Below the pieces are notes generated by a model that did not search any database, was not told where the DNA came from, and worked only from the letters and a program-made list of their open reading frames with translations. From contig NZ_PYWM01000003.1 in NCBI RefSeq assembly GCF_003049665.1, positions 62,001-126,000 of the forward strand: a stretch of DNA of 64,000 nucleotides. Direction: 5' to 3'. The position numbers and the translations under genes are program-made. This stretch comes from Lysinibacillus mangiferihumi (lineage in GTDB: Bacteria > Bacillota > Bacilli > Bacillales_A > Planococcaceae). This document shows positions 27,854-35,789 of the stretch, piece after piece. The stretch's first letter is position 1. Each line of letters opens with the position of its first letter.

Positions 27854-28084
27854 ATGGATCAACAAAAGATGCCACCAGCTGTTTTACGTTTACTTGTTAT
27901 CTTTCCCAACGTATTAAGCTATTTATTACTAGGCGGACTCATTATCTATGTTATTTCAAATTATGAAGTGTTAAAAACAACTGAAAGCTTGAAAGTATGG
28001 CTAATTCTTATTGCAGTTCTTGCCCCTGCAGCGGCCTATACAACTTTTAGCATTATAAAAAAAATTCGTGCTGGTCATATGTAG
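27854..28084 (+). CDS. Small hypothetical membrane protein with two helices
   Basis: 76 residues, not recognised. Two hydrophobic stretches (about 12-32 and 45-65) are separated by a short polar loop, and the C terminus is basic (IIKKIRAGHM). AAAGGGAGTGG precedes the ATG. A strong terminator follows, which supports a real short transcript. No function can be assigned. Confidence 0.7.
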   Translation: MDQQKMPPAVLRLLVIFPNVLSYLLLGGLIIYVISNYEVLKTTESLKVWLILIAVLAPAAAYTTFSIIKKIRAGHM

Positions 28085-28093
28085 CAGTCATGA

Positions 28094-28143
28094 CAACGCG
28101 TTGCATCTTTTCGATTATCAAAAGATGCAGCGTGTTTTTTTAT
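28094..28143 (+). terminator. Terminator after the small membrane protein gene
   Basis: ACGCGTTGCATCTTTT pairs with AAAAGATGCAGCGTGT, allowing G-T pairs, and a T-run follows. Confidence 0.88.
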
Positions 28144-28252
28144 TAGACTTTCATAAATGGCAAAATGCGCGGAATACGAATAAAAAATTCCCTTCAAGGA
28201 AAACTAAAAGGACGAAGTGGTGAATCATTCTATAGAAAAAGAGGTGTGTTAC

Positions 28253-28873
28253 ATGAAGCAATCAAACTGTGACGCTGCTCCACTAAAGCAAACAATAAAA
28301 GAAGAGCTTAGACAAGTCATTACTTCTTTACAGCAAAGTTTAGCCTCAATGGATTCTCAAGAAGATTGTCTACTGACAGATTTAGAGCAAATAAAAGGCA
28401 ACTTTTTAACGATTGAAATGCAAGCGGCAACGTTTTATTTAAATTGCTATTTGTCCCCATTTACAGAAAAATACCCAGAACTATCAATTTGCGTACAAAA
28501 CATGTCAAAAAGACGACACGGTGGATTAATTGTCTTTGAAAGAAAAGACGCCGTAGATCATTTGATTAAGCCAGGAATTCATATTGGTGCAGAACTTACG
28601 CATTCTTTATTAGAATCTATTTTTTTCCCAGGTAATCCTCTCCATGATGGTGCTGTGTTAGTTAGAAGTAACCGCATTGTTTCAGCGGCCAATGTGCTTC
28701 CACTGTCAGATATTTATACCGGTGATAAAAAACTCGGTACAAGACACCGAGCTGCAATTGGTTTAAGCGAGCGTAGTGATGCCCTTATTATGGTCATATC
28801 AGAAGAAACGGGAAGAATTTCATTTGCTTTTAACGGAAGCTTACATCCGATTACTTCACATGGAATAGTATAA
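28253..28873 (+). CDS. cdaS: Diadenylate cyclase CdaS (sporulation type)
   Basis: 206 residues, close to the ~207 of B. subtilis CdaS. It makes cyclic di-AMP from ATP. The N-terminal ~60 residues form the two-helix autoinhibitory YojJ-type region. The DisA_N catalytic domain carries the DGA motif (LHDGAVLV, 132-134) and the RHR motif (GTRHRAAIGLSE, 164-166). No membrane helix is present, which separates it from CdaA. ATG at 28253 follows GAGGTG by six bases; a GTG start 12 codons upstream is possible but less family-like. CdaS acts in the forespore in B. subtilis, supporting a spore former. Confidence 0.9.
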   Translation: MKQSNCDAAPLKQTIKEELRQVITSLQQSLASMDSQEDCLLTDLEQIKGNFLTIEMQAATFYLNCYLSPFTEKYPELSICVQNMSKRRHGGLIVFERKDAVDHLIKPGIHIGAELTHSLLESIFFPGNPLHDGAVLVRSNRIVSAANVLPLSDIYTGDKKLGTRHRAAIGLSERSDALIMVISEETGRISFAFNGSLHPITSHGIV

Positions 28874-28882
28874 TTAAAAAAA

Positions 28883-28900
28883 TATCTCAAATTCGAGATA
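28883..28900. promoter_or_regulatory. MhqR-like operator palindrome upstream of the MarR gene
   Basis: TATCTCAAATTCGAGATA is an 18-bp near-perfect palindrome. It matches the MhqR operator of B. subtilis as I remember it (tATCTcgAAtTCgAGATa) at nearly every position. It ends seven bases before a candidate -35 and about 70 bases before the MarR-type gene. It could also serve as a weak terminator for cdaS. Confidence 0.7.
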
Positions 28901-28906
28901 TTTTCC

Positions 28907-28935
28907 TTGCACCGTTCTCGCTTGCATGGTAAAGT
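28907..28935 (+). promoter_or_regulatory. Candidate SigA promoter of the MarR-VOC-oxidoreductase cluster
   Basis: TTGCAC (28907-28912) and TAAAGT (28930-28935) are 17 bases apart, directly after the operator palindrome and about 35 bases before the MarR-type start. Confidence 0.55.
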
Positions 28936-28968
28936 GAGTTTACAGATCGAGGAAGGGAGGGCAAAGTG

Positions 28969-29445
28969 ATGGAAAAACATACACTCGGCTCACTTACATG
29001 GTTGCGGATGATGCGCTTTACCAATCAAAGTAATCAGCTATCGAATGAATTTTTAAAGCGTTTTAACTTAACAACTGCACAGTTTGATGTGCTAATTCAA
29101 ATCAAAACCTATGCACCGTTAACGCAATCACAACTAGCTGAAAAGGTTACTGTGACCCAAGGTGGTATGTCACGAATGCTTGCACGCCTTGAAAAAGAGG
29201 GGCTTATAGAGCGCAAGCAAAATTGGAAGACCAAAACGATATCGCTAACGGCAAAAGGGATGGAATTGATTGATGCTACTACCCCAAGCCAACTTCACTT
29301 TCAATCCTCATTTTTTGAAGAGGTTTTATCAGAAGAAGAAATGAAAACTTTATATACGTTGCTGTCAAAACTAGAAAAACATAGTCGAGAAAAAAATTAC
29401 CCGAGGTGTGATTTTTTTTACTTCATCACTTGCGTAGTCAAGTGA
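28969..29445 (+). CDS. MarR-family regulator, probably MhqR-like
   Basis: 158 residues with the MarR winged helix-turn-helix: [31 protein letters not shown] and the wing [11 protein letters not shown]. The ATG at 28969 is eight bases after GGGAGG; a GTG one codon earlier is possible. The MhqR-type palindrome upstream and the VOC-family gene downstream suggest repression by MhqR-like control of genes for quinones and related electrophiles. That assignment rests on operator and context. The last dozen residues ([10 protein letters not shown]) are unusually hydrophobic for this family. Confidence 0.85.
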   Translation: MEKHTLGSLTWLRMMRFTNQSNQLSNEFLKRFNLTTAQFDVLIQIKTYAPLTQSQLAEKVTVTQGGMSRMLARLEKEGLIERKQNWKTKTISLTAKGMELIDATTPSQLHFQSSFFEEVLSEEEMKTLYTLLSKLEKHSREKNYPRCDFFYFITCVVK

Positions 29446-29465
29446 AAACATTTGGAGGACTTTAT

Positions 29466-30407
29466 ATGCAAAAAATTAGCGGTCATCATCATATTTCAAT
29501 GTTAACGAAAAATGGCAAAAAGAATAACGATTTTTACACAAAAATCCTCGGTTTACGTCGGGTGAAAAAAACAGTCAATCAAGATTCTCCTTCGATGTAT
29601 CATTTATTTTATGGAGATCTTACAGGGGCAGCCGGAACAGAATTAACTTTTTTTGAAATGCCTGTAGCTGGACGTACTGTCCGTGGAACGAATGCCATTA
29701 CGCGCATCGGCTTATTAGTACCTAGCTATGATAGTTTACTATATTGGAAAAAACGTTTTGAGCTATTACAAGTGGAGCACAGTGATATTACAACATATGC
29801 AGGCAAAGATGCTTTGCTTTTTGAGGATCATGAAGGCTTGCGCATGCTGCTGTTAAATCATAATGGACAATCAATACCAGCCGAGTGGCAAGCATGGGAT
29901 GGGTCTGATATTGCATTAGAGCATCGTATTTTAGGGATGGGCACAGTGGAAATGACTGTTCGTTATTTACAGCGTACAGTGAACTTATTACAAGAGCTTT
30001 TTAACTATACTGTTGTCACGGAAGATGACACAGAAGTACGACTTCAGTCAATTGCCGGCGAAACGTTTGGTGAAATCGTCGTCAAGGAGTTGGAAGGACC
30101 AAGTGAAAAACCAGGTCGAGGAAGTATTCATCATCTGGCACTGCGCGTAGCTACAGTAGAAGAACTTCAACAATGGGATGCAGTAATTAAAGCGCGTGGT
30201 TTAGACAGCACAGGCGTTGTCGATCGTTATTACTTCCAAAGCCTTTATTTTAGAGATCGTAACGGCATTCTTTTTGAAATGGCAACAGATGGGCCTGGTT
30301 TTACGGTAGATTCTGCTATAAAGGAATTAGGAAGAGAACTTGATTTGCCACCATTTTTAGAAGCAAAGCGCACAGAAATTGAAGCGATTTTAGAACCACT
30401 CGATTAA
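29466..30407 (+). CDS. Ring-cleaving dioxygenase / VOC family protein (MhqA/MhqO type)
   Basis: 313 residues with two duplicated VOC (glyoxalase/extradiol dioxygenase) halves: GHHHISMLTKNGKKNNDFYTKILG opening the first and MGTVEMTVRYLQRTVNLL the second. HHLALRV and FEMATDGPGF hold likely metal ligands. Length and layout fit the B. subtilis MhqA/MhqE/MhqO group, which protects against hydroquinones and catechol. The ATG at 29466 follows GGAGG; its region starts just past the MarR stop. Thirteen bases separate it from the next gene. Confidence 0.85.
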   Translation: MQKISGHHHISMLTKNGKKNNDFYTKILGLRRVKKTVNQDSPSMYHLFYGDLTGAAGTELTFFEMPVAGRTVRGTNAITRIGLLVPSYDSLLYWKKRFELLQVEHSDITTYAGKDALLFEDHEGLRMLLLNHNGQSIPAEWQAWDGSDIALEHRILGMGTVEMTVRYLQRTVNLLQELFNYTVVTEDDTEVRLQSIAGETFGEIVVKELEGPSEKPGRGSIHHLALRVATVEELQQWDAVIKARGLDSTGVVDRYYFQSLYFRDRNGILFEMATDGPGFTVDSAIKELGRELDLPPFLEAKRTEIEAILEPLD

Positions 30408-30420
30408 AGGGGAGAGCACA

Positions 30421-31476
30421 ATGGAAAATTATCGTATCGACCAATCAGCAGGTTTAGAATTTGGACTTTATTCACTCGGTGATCATATTCCGAACCCTTT
30501 AACAGGTCATCGGATTTCAGCTCAGCAACGTATACAGGAGCTAATTGAAATGAGCCAATTAGCGGAGCAAGCTGGCATCGATGTTTTTGGCGTAGGGGAA
30601 AGTCATCAGTCGTATTTTACAACACAGGCCCATACAGTCGTGTTAGGCGCCATTGCACAAGCGACGAAAAAAATTAAAATTGCAAGTTCTGCCACCGTGT
30701 TGAGTGTATCTGATCCAGTAAGAGTCTATGAGGATTTTGCCACCATCGATTTAATTTCAGATGGGCGTGCGGAAATTGTAGCAGGTCGAGGGTCGCGCGT
30801 TGGAGCCTATCATTTACTAGGTGTCAATTTACAAGACTATGAAGAAATTTTTGAGGAAAAATTAGCACTGTTAAAAAAGCTAAATGAAGAAGAGCTTGTG
30901 TCATGGGAAGGGCAGTATAGAGCACCGCTTCATAATGCGCAAATTTTACCACAGCCGAAAAATGGCGCATTGCCTATTTGGCGCGCGGTTGGTGGTCCTC
31001 CTGCAAGTGCCATAAAAGCTGGCTATATGGGCATTCCAATGATGTTAACGACTTTAGGTGGCCCTGCCATCAACTTTAAACCTTCCGTGGATGCTTATCG
31101 TGAAGCAGCTGATCGAAGTGGTTTTGATGCAGAAAAGCTACCGATAGCAACCACAAGTTTATTTTACGTGGCTGATACATCAAAAGAAGCTTTGCACAAT
31201 ATGTACCCTCATCTTAATGGAGGCTTCCAAGCAATTCGTGGGGGTGGCTATCCAAAACAACAATTTGCTGAAGCAATTGATACACGAGATGCCCTTATGG
31301 TTGGTAGCAAGGAACAAATTATTGAAAAGTTACTTTATCAATATGAACTGTATGGCATGCAACGTTTTATGGCACAAATTGATTTTGGAGGCGTACCTTT
31401 CGATCAAATTATGAAGAATATCGAAATCATTGGCCATGACATCATACCAGCAATTAAAAAATATACAGCAAAGTAA
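30421..31476 (+). CDS. LLM-class flavin-dependent oxidoreductase
   Basis: 351 residues of the luciferase-like monooxygenase superfamily, a TIM barrel binding FMN or F420. The signature parts are EQAGIDVFGVGESHQ, KIASSATVLSVSDPVRVYEDFATIDLIS, and GRAEIVAGRGSR. The substrate is unknown. AGGGGAG precedes the ATG. It follows the VOC gene closely, so it is likely in the same MarR-controlled transcript and may oxidise or detoxify a related compound. Confidence 0.88.
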   Translation: MENYRIDQSAGLEFGLYSLGDHIPNPLTGHRISAQQRIQELIEMSQLAEQAGIDVFGVGESHQSYFTTQAHTVVLGAIAQATKKIKIASSATVLSVSDPVRVYEDFATIDLISDGRAEIVAGRGSRVGAYHLLGVNLQDYEEIFEEKLALLKKLNEEELVSWEGQYRAPLHNAQILPQPKNGALPIWRAVGGPPASAIKAGYMGIPMMLTTLGGPAINFKPSVDAYREAADRSGFDAEKLPIATTSLFYVADTSKEALHNMYPHLNGGFQAIRGGGYPKQQFAEAIDTRDALMVGSKEQIIEKLLYQYELYGMQRFMAQIDFGGVPFDQIMKNIEIIGHDIIPAIKKYTAK

Positions 31477-31483
31477 GTTTGGG

Positions 31484-31609
31484 AATCGCCACGAAAATCA
31501 GCTCAATCGCCACAAAATAGGAAGTAATCGCCACGAAAATCAGCTCAATCGTCACAAAATAGGAAGTAATCGCCACGAAAATCAGCCCAATCGCCACAAA
31601 ACGCCAAAA
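31484..31609. repeat. 21-bp / 42-bp tandem repeat array
   Basis: A 42-bp unit begins at 31484, 31526 and 31568. Each unit is two related 21-bp halves, AATCGCCACGAAAATCAGCTC and AATCGCCACAAAATAGGAAG followed by T, so there are six half-units. The array starts directly after the oxidoreductase stop codon and runs to the terminator shared with namA. An open frame across it (NRHENQL/NRHKIGS repeats) lacks a start signal and is probably not coding. Confidence 0.9.
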
Positions 31610-31645
31610 AAACGCTGATAGCTTGAAAGATTCCAAGCTATCAGC
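31605..31645 (-). terminator. Terminator of namA (minus strand)
   Basis: GCTGATAGCTTGG and CAAGCTATCAGC form a 12-bp stem at 31614-31645. On the minus strand it is followed by GTTTTTTT, so it ends the namA-side transcript. Confidence 0.88.
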
Positions 31646-31655
31646 CAACTTTGTA

Positions 31656-32666
31656 TTACCAACCACGAACATATTGCACGGGTGGTTCGATTTTTGCGCC
31701 GAGTTCTTTGGCAGCATGCAGAGGCCAGTAAGGTTCGCGCAATAAAACACGACCTAAGAAAATTAAATCAGCTCTATTATTTTGCAATATTTCTTCTGCA
31801 TGTTGCGCAATTGTAATTAGACCCACCGCACCAGTAGGAATATTTGCGCCAAGTTTAATCGCTTCCGCATGTGGCACTTGGTAGCCAGGGAATGGATGAA
31901 TATCTGCCTGTACGACTCCGCCAGTAGAGACATCCACTAAATCTACGCCTTGCGATTTCATCCATCGACTAAAGACGATAAAGTCCTCCATTGTTGTGCC
32001 ATCTTGTGCATAGTCTTCAGCAGATACACGAACGAGTAAGGGACCTTCCCAGACGCTTCGGATGGCATCAATGACTTGACGCAATAAGCGATAGCGATTT
32101 TCCTGTGAGCCACCGTATTGATCGTTACGTTTATTTGTTGCAGGTGATAAAAATTCACTAATCAAATAGCCATGTGCGCCATGAATCTCCAACACATCAA
32201 AGCCTGCTTGACGTGCGCGCACAGCTGCATTTTTAAAGGCTTCAATAACATTGTCAATATCGGCAAGTGTCATCTCACGTGGTGTTTTATAAGCATCACT
32301 AAAAGCCATCGCTGAAGGGGCAAAGATTTCACCCTCTACAGTTGCTTTACGCCCTGCATGGGCAAGCTGAATGCCCGTTTTAGCTCCGTAAGCTTGCATA
32401 TTTGTTACTAATTGTTGTAACCCTTCGATATGAGCGTCATCCCAAATACCAAGGTCATTACTAGAGATGCGTCCTTCAGGTACTACTGCAGTAGCTTCCA
32501 ATAGTATTAAACCAATTTGCCCAGCGGCGCGTGTTGCATAATGCACAAGATGGAATGGTGTTACAAGTCCGTCTTCCTTCGCAGAATACATACACATGGG
32601 GGCCATGACAATGCGGTTTTTTAAGGTAATCGATTGCAATTGGTATGGTTCAAATAATTTAGTCAA
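31656..32666 (-). CDS. namA: NADPH dehydrogenase NamA (old yellow enzyme, YqjM type)
   Basis: 336 residues. An FMN-dependent ene-reductase acting on alpha,beta-unsaturated carbonyls. The YqjM-class residues are present: Cys25 and Tyr27 (MAPMCMYS), His162 and His165 with Tyr167 (IHGAHGYL), and the C-terminal Arg finger region. Start is TTG at 32666 after AGGAGGG. It lies downstream of proC on the same strand, as yqjM is near proI in B. subtilis. Possibly transcribed from the proC T-box leader, though 45 bases lie between the genes. Confidence 0.92.
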   Translation of the reverse strand: MTKLFEPYQLQSITLKNRIVMAPMCMYSAKEDGLVTPFHLVHYATRAAGQIGLILLEATAVVPEGRISSNDLGIWDDAHIEGLQQLVTNMQAYGAKTGIQLAHAGRKATVEGEIFAPSAMAFSDAYKTPREMTLADIDNVIEAFKNAAVRARQAGFDVLEIHGAHGYLISEFLSPATNKRNDQYGGSQENRYRLLRQVIDAIRSVWEGPLLVRVSAEDYAQDGTTMEDFIVFSRWMKSQGVDLVDVSTGGVVQADIHPFPGYQVPHAEAIKLGANIPTGAVGLITIAQHAEEILQNNRADLIFLGRVLLREPYWPLHAAKELGAKIEPPVQYVRGW

Positions 32667-32711
32667 TTCAAGCCCTCCTAATTCCTAGTTATTACCTTTA
32701 TTTTGCATGGA

Positions 32712-33518
32712 TTATTTGCTTTTTGCAAGCGCGCGAGATCGAGCTTCTGCTTCTTTAATGCATGCTTCAATCGCTGCATTAAATTGATACTGTTCAAGTG
32801 CTTTAATGCCAGCTTCTGTTGTACCACCTGGACTTGTCACTTTTTTACGAAGGACATCAGGTTCGTCAATAGATTGTTTGAGCATTTCAGCTGTACCAGC
32901 AAGCGTTTGGGTCATTAGAAGTCTGACAGTATCTTTTGACAGCCCCACTTCCATACCAACCCGTTCAAAAGCTTCCATTAGATAATATATATAAGCAGGA
33001 CCACTTCCAGAGAGTGCTGTCACGGCATGTAATTGGTCTTCCTCCACTTCAATTACAGATCCAACAGCTTCTAATAATTGTAAAAACATGGCGCGCTGTG
33101 TAGTCGATACTTGCGCATTAAATGCTATGCCACTTGCCGACATGCCAATTGTTGCAGAAGTATTAGGCATTACGCGAGCTACTGGACGTAATCCTAATTG
33201 CTCAGTAATTGTGCTAATAGCAATGCCAGCTAAAATGGATAGAATGGCTGTATGTTCAGTCATTTTGTTTTTCAGTTCAAGCATTGCCTTGATGGCATCC
33301 TTTGGTTTCATCGCCAAAATAATCAAGTCTGCTTGCTGGTATATCGCATCCTCAATGCTAGTCTGGACGCCATACGTATCGTGTAAAAACTGTAAACGTT
33401 CCTTATCTGAGCGATTGGTGACATAAATTTCGTGTGGTGTAAATACGTTCTGTTTTATCCAACCTTGCATCAATGCTTCTGCCATGGAGCCAGCACCGAT
33501 AAATAAAATTTTTTTCAT
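32712..33518 (-). CDS. proC: Pyrroline-5-carboxylate reductase
   Basis: 268 residues. Last step of proline synthesis. The N-terminal Rossmann motif is KKILFIGAGSMAEAL, and the C-terminal SGSGPAYIYYLMEAF and KVTSPGGTTEAGI segments are diagnostic. The ATG at 33518 follows GGAGG; a longer frame upstream runs into the T-box terminator and is not a gene. It is controlled by a T-box leader whose specifier reads CCU, a proline codon. Corresponds to proI (yqjO) in the B. subtilis yqj cluster. Confidence 0.94.
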   Translation of the reverse strand: MKKILFIGAGSMAEALMQGWIKQNVFTPHEIYVTNRSDKERLQFLHDTYGVQTSIEDAIYQQADLIILAMKPKDAIKAMLELKNKMTEHTAILSILAGIAISTITEQLGLRPVARVMPNTSATIGMSASGIAFNAQVSTTQRAMFLQLLEAVGSVIEVEEDQLHAVTALSGSGPAYIYYLMEAFERVGMEVGLSKDTVRLLMTQTLAGTAEMLKQSIDEPDVLRKKVTSPGGTTEAGIKALEQYQFNAAIEACIKEAEARSRALAKSK

Positions 33519-33540
33519 AAGAAAAACCTCCGATTCAAAA

Positions 33541-33790
33541 TAAAAAAGCGCTCTCGTCCTTAAATAGAAGGACGAAAACGCTGTCGTTTCCGCGGTACCA
33601 CCTTTGTTTGCCAATTCGGCACAACTCTTAGCCCTTTTATCGCAAGGGGGAACGGTTATGTTGTCATAACTGCTCAGAAGTAGGTTCTGTATTGGGAGTG
33701 GGTGATGTTACTTGCAGCAAATGTAACACTCTCTAGGCACCTTCACCATTTACATACTTGGCTTCCTCAACGCACATCTAATAATTTGAT
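33541..33790 (-). promoter_or_regulatory. Proline-type T-box leader of proC
   Basis: On the minus strand: AGAGAGT, the distal loop TTGCTGCAAG, then GAACCTACTTCTGAG with specifier CCU (33682-33684). The T-box TGGTACCGCGG follows (complement at 33591-33601), and a terminator stem (GCGTTTTCGTCCTT with AAGGACGAGAGCGC) ends in T6. Uncharged tRNA-Pro should favour read-through into proC. Confidence 0.94.
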
Positions 33791-33798
33791 TATTCAAA

Positions 33799-33827
33799 AT
33801 TATAGTAATAATACGTCAAGCTGTCAA
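33799..33827 (-). promoter_or_regulatory. Consensus SigA promoter of the proC T-box leader
   Basis: TTGACA (33822-33827) and TATAAT (33799-33804) with exactly 17 bases between, on the minus strand, a few bases upstream of the T-box leader. Both hexamers are perfect. Confidence 0.9.
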
Positions 33828-33907
33828 CAGGAGGGTGACTTAAGAAAGAAAAACTTGTAAAATAGGTGAATGAGTATTCATTATTTACACTAAAGGGGGA
33901 GACAGCT

Positions 33908-34855
33908 TTGTCGATACACAAAATAGAAATTCCAACACCCTATGAAGTAGGAGATGTCAATGCATTTATTGTCAAAGGTGATGCATTAACGATTTTTGAT
34001 GTTGGTCCGAAAACAATGGAAGCTTATGATGCACTGAAATGGGGTATTCGCGCAGCTGGCTTTGATTTACGAGATATTGAACAAGTTGTGTTAACCCATC
34101 ACCATCCCGATCATGCAGGTTGGGTGGATGCTTTTCCACATGCAGAAATTTTAGGCCATGCCTATAACGATAAATGGTTACGTCATGACGAAGATTTTTT
34201 ACGTTATCATGAGCAGTTTTACAGTGAGTGTTTGTTCGAACACGGGGTTCCACAGGCATATATTGGGCATAGTGTCCATGTTCGACGGGAATTAGAGCTT
34301 GTAGGGGAGCGACCATTAACCCAAATTTTATACGATGGCGATGAAGTTCCAGGTCATCCTGGGTTAAAAGTATTTGAAACATTAGGGCATGCGCAAAGTC
34401 ATTTTATTTTTTGGGATGAAAAATTACATTATGTAATTGGTGGAGATTTATTATTAGAAAAAATCACTCCTAATCCATTAATCGAACCACCTTTAGATCG
34501 CACATCAGGTCGTCCAAAATCATTGTTACAATATAATGCTTCACTAGAAATATTGCGTCAATTGCCAGTAAATATCATGTATACAGGACATGGCGCAAAT
34601 TTAGAAGATATACCAGCTCTCATTGATAAGCGACTAGAAAGACAACACCAACAATCCATGAAGGTCTATGAGTTACTAGGAAATGATCAGCTAACAGTTG
34701 TACAAATGACAAAGCGTTTATATCCTTCGATTTTTCAGCATCAACTAGGCTTGACATTATCTAAAACACTTGGACATTTGGATTATTTAGAGGCAAATCA
34801 TCTTGTGGTTTCAGGGAAAAATGAGGCAGGTATCTATTTGTTTAAAAGAAAGTAG
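33908..34855 (+). CDS. Metallo-beta-lactamase fold hydrolase (YqjP-like)
   Basis: 315 residues of the MBL superfamily. The metal motif THHHPDH gives His64, His66, Asp68 and His69, and GHAQSHFIFW and YTGHG supply later ligands. A helical C-terminal region of about 80 residues resembles the winged domain found in LACTB2-like members. TTG at 33908 is about seven bases after AAAGGGGGA (33892-33900), so I reject the upstream ATG at 33866. Its place, divergent from proC and followed by an SDR, matches yqjP of B. subtilis. Substrate unknown. Confidence 0.88.
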   Translation: MSIHKIEIPTPYEVGDVNAFIVKGDALTIFDVGPKTMEAYDALKWGIRAAGFDLRDIEQVVLTHHHPDHAGWVDAFPHAEILGHAYNDKWLRHDEDFLRYHEQFYSECLFEHGVPQAYIGHSVHVRRELELVGERPLTQILYDGDEVPGHPGLKVFETLGHAQSHFIFWDEKLHYVIGGDLLLEKITPNPLIEPPLDRTSGRPKSLLQYNASLEILRQLPVNIMYTGHGANLEDIPALIDKRLERQHQQSMKVYELLGNDQLTVVQMTKRLYPSIFQHQLGLTLSKTLGHLDYLEANHLVVSGKNEAGIYLFKRK

Positions 34856-34864
34856 GGTTCATAC

Positions 34865-35620
34865 GTGAAAATGAATAAAAAGACAATCTTTGTAACAGGT
34901 GCAACGAGTGGTGTAGGGTTAAAGATTACAGAATTATTAGTTGCACAAGGTCATCGTGTGTATGCAACAGGGCGTAATGAAGTAGCGTTAAAAACATTAC
35001 AACGTTTAGGTGCCAATGTTATACAAGCTGATTTAACGTCACTTACAGCAATTGATGATGTATGTGCGCAACTGCCTCCGCTCGATGTAGCTATTTTTTC
35101 TGCGGGAGTTGGTAAGTTTGCGATTGCGCCTTTGTTATCGGATGCAAATATAAGCGAAATGCTGGAGCTCAATGTGCGCGTGCCGATGTATTTAGCAAAA
35201 CGTCTAGCTGCACCAATGATTGCGCGTGAACAGGGGCAACTGATTTTTATCGGTTCACAGGCCGGCAAAGTCGCTACACCGAAGGCTAGTGTTTATGCGG
35301 CAACTAAGCATGCCATTGTTGGTTTTACCAATGGTCTGCGTATGGAGCTAGCACCCTATAATATTAAAGTAACAGCCATTCACCCGGGACCAATTGATAC
35401 ACCATTTTTAGATAAAGTAAACGATGAAAGCGGTTATCGTGAGTCTCTAGGTCGATTTCTTTTAACACCTGAAGAAGTGGCACAGGCGACAGTAAAAACG
35501 ATAGAGCACCCAGTTCGAGAAGTAAACTTGCCAAAAATAATGGGCTTGACGAGTAAACTATATGCTTTAGCGCCTGCTACAATCGAATTTTTAGCCAAAC
35601 CACTATTCAATAAGAAATAA
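34865..35620 (+). CDS. Short-chain dehydrogenase/reductase (YqjQ-like)
   Basis: 251 residues, classical SDR. TGATSGVG (11-18) binds the cofactor, NAG-type segment reads SAGVG, and the catalytic set is Ser131, Tyr144 and Lys148 (YAATK). Nine bases separate it from the MBL gene, and the pair matches yqjP-yqjQ. The start could be GTG at 34865 or ATG at 34871; the AGGG site at 34854-34857 slightly favours the GTG. Substrate unknown. Confidence 0.88.
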   Translation: MKMNKKTIFVTGATSGVGLKITELLVAQGHRVYATGRNEVALKTLQRLGANVIQADLTSLTAIDDVCAQLPPLDVAIFSAGVGKFAIAPLLSDANISEMLELNVRVPMYLAKRLAAPMIAREQGQLIFIGSQAGKVATPKASVYAATKHAIVGFTNGLRMELAPYNIKVTAIHPGPIDTPFLDKVNDESGYRESLGRFLLTPEEVAQATVKTIEHPVREVNLPKIMGLTSKLYALAPATIEFLAKPLFNKK

Positions 35621-35621
35621 C

Positions 35622-35680
35622 GGTGCCAGTCACCCGAAAAATTCTGAATATTTTGTGTGCCAGGCACCAAATATTTTTTA
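35622..35680 (+). terminator. Hairpin with GTGCCAGTCACC arms, likely terminator
   Basis: GGTGCCAGTCAC (35622-35633) pairs imperfectly with GTGCCAGGCACC (35657-35668), about 10 of 12 positions, and a T-rich tract follows. The left part recurs at 45513, so this may be a dispersed repeat that serves as a terminator. Confidence 0.6.
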
Positions 35681-35691
35681 TAAAAATGCAC

Positions 35692-35720
35692 TTGTATTTA
35701 TTTTTATAACATGGTACTAT
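35692..35720 (+). promoter_or_regulatory. Candidate SigA promoter of argG-argH
   Basis: TTGTAT (35692-35697) and TACTAT (35715-35720) with 17-base spacing. Downstream, GTGTATAAAC and GAATGTATAAACATACAT at 35723-35760 resemble ArgR/AhrC operator half-sites; this second point is tentative. Confidence 0.6.
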
Positions 35721-35789
35721 TCGTGTATAAACTTTTAAGTGAATGTATAAACATACATATCATATAGAGCAATTGGAGGCGCATTTTGT

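Noticed and set aside
31484-31609. CRISPR-like array
   Set aside because: Units are contiguous 21/42-bp repeats without unique spacers, and no cas genes are in the window.
31430-31618. 62-codon ORF with NRHENQL/NRHKIGS repeats
   Set aside because: It is produced by the 21-bp tandem repeat, starts inside the oxidoreductase gene in another frame and has no start signal.
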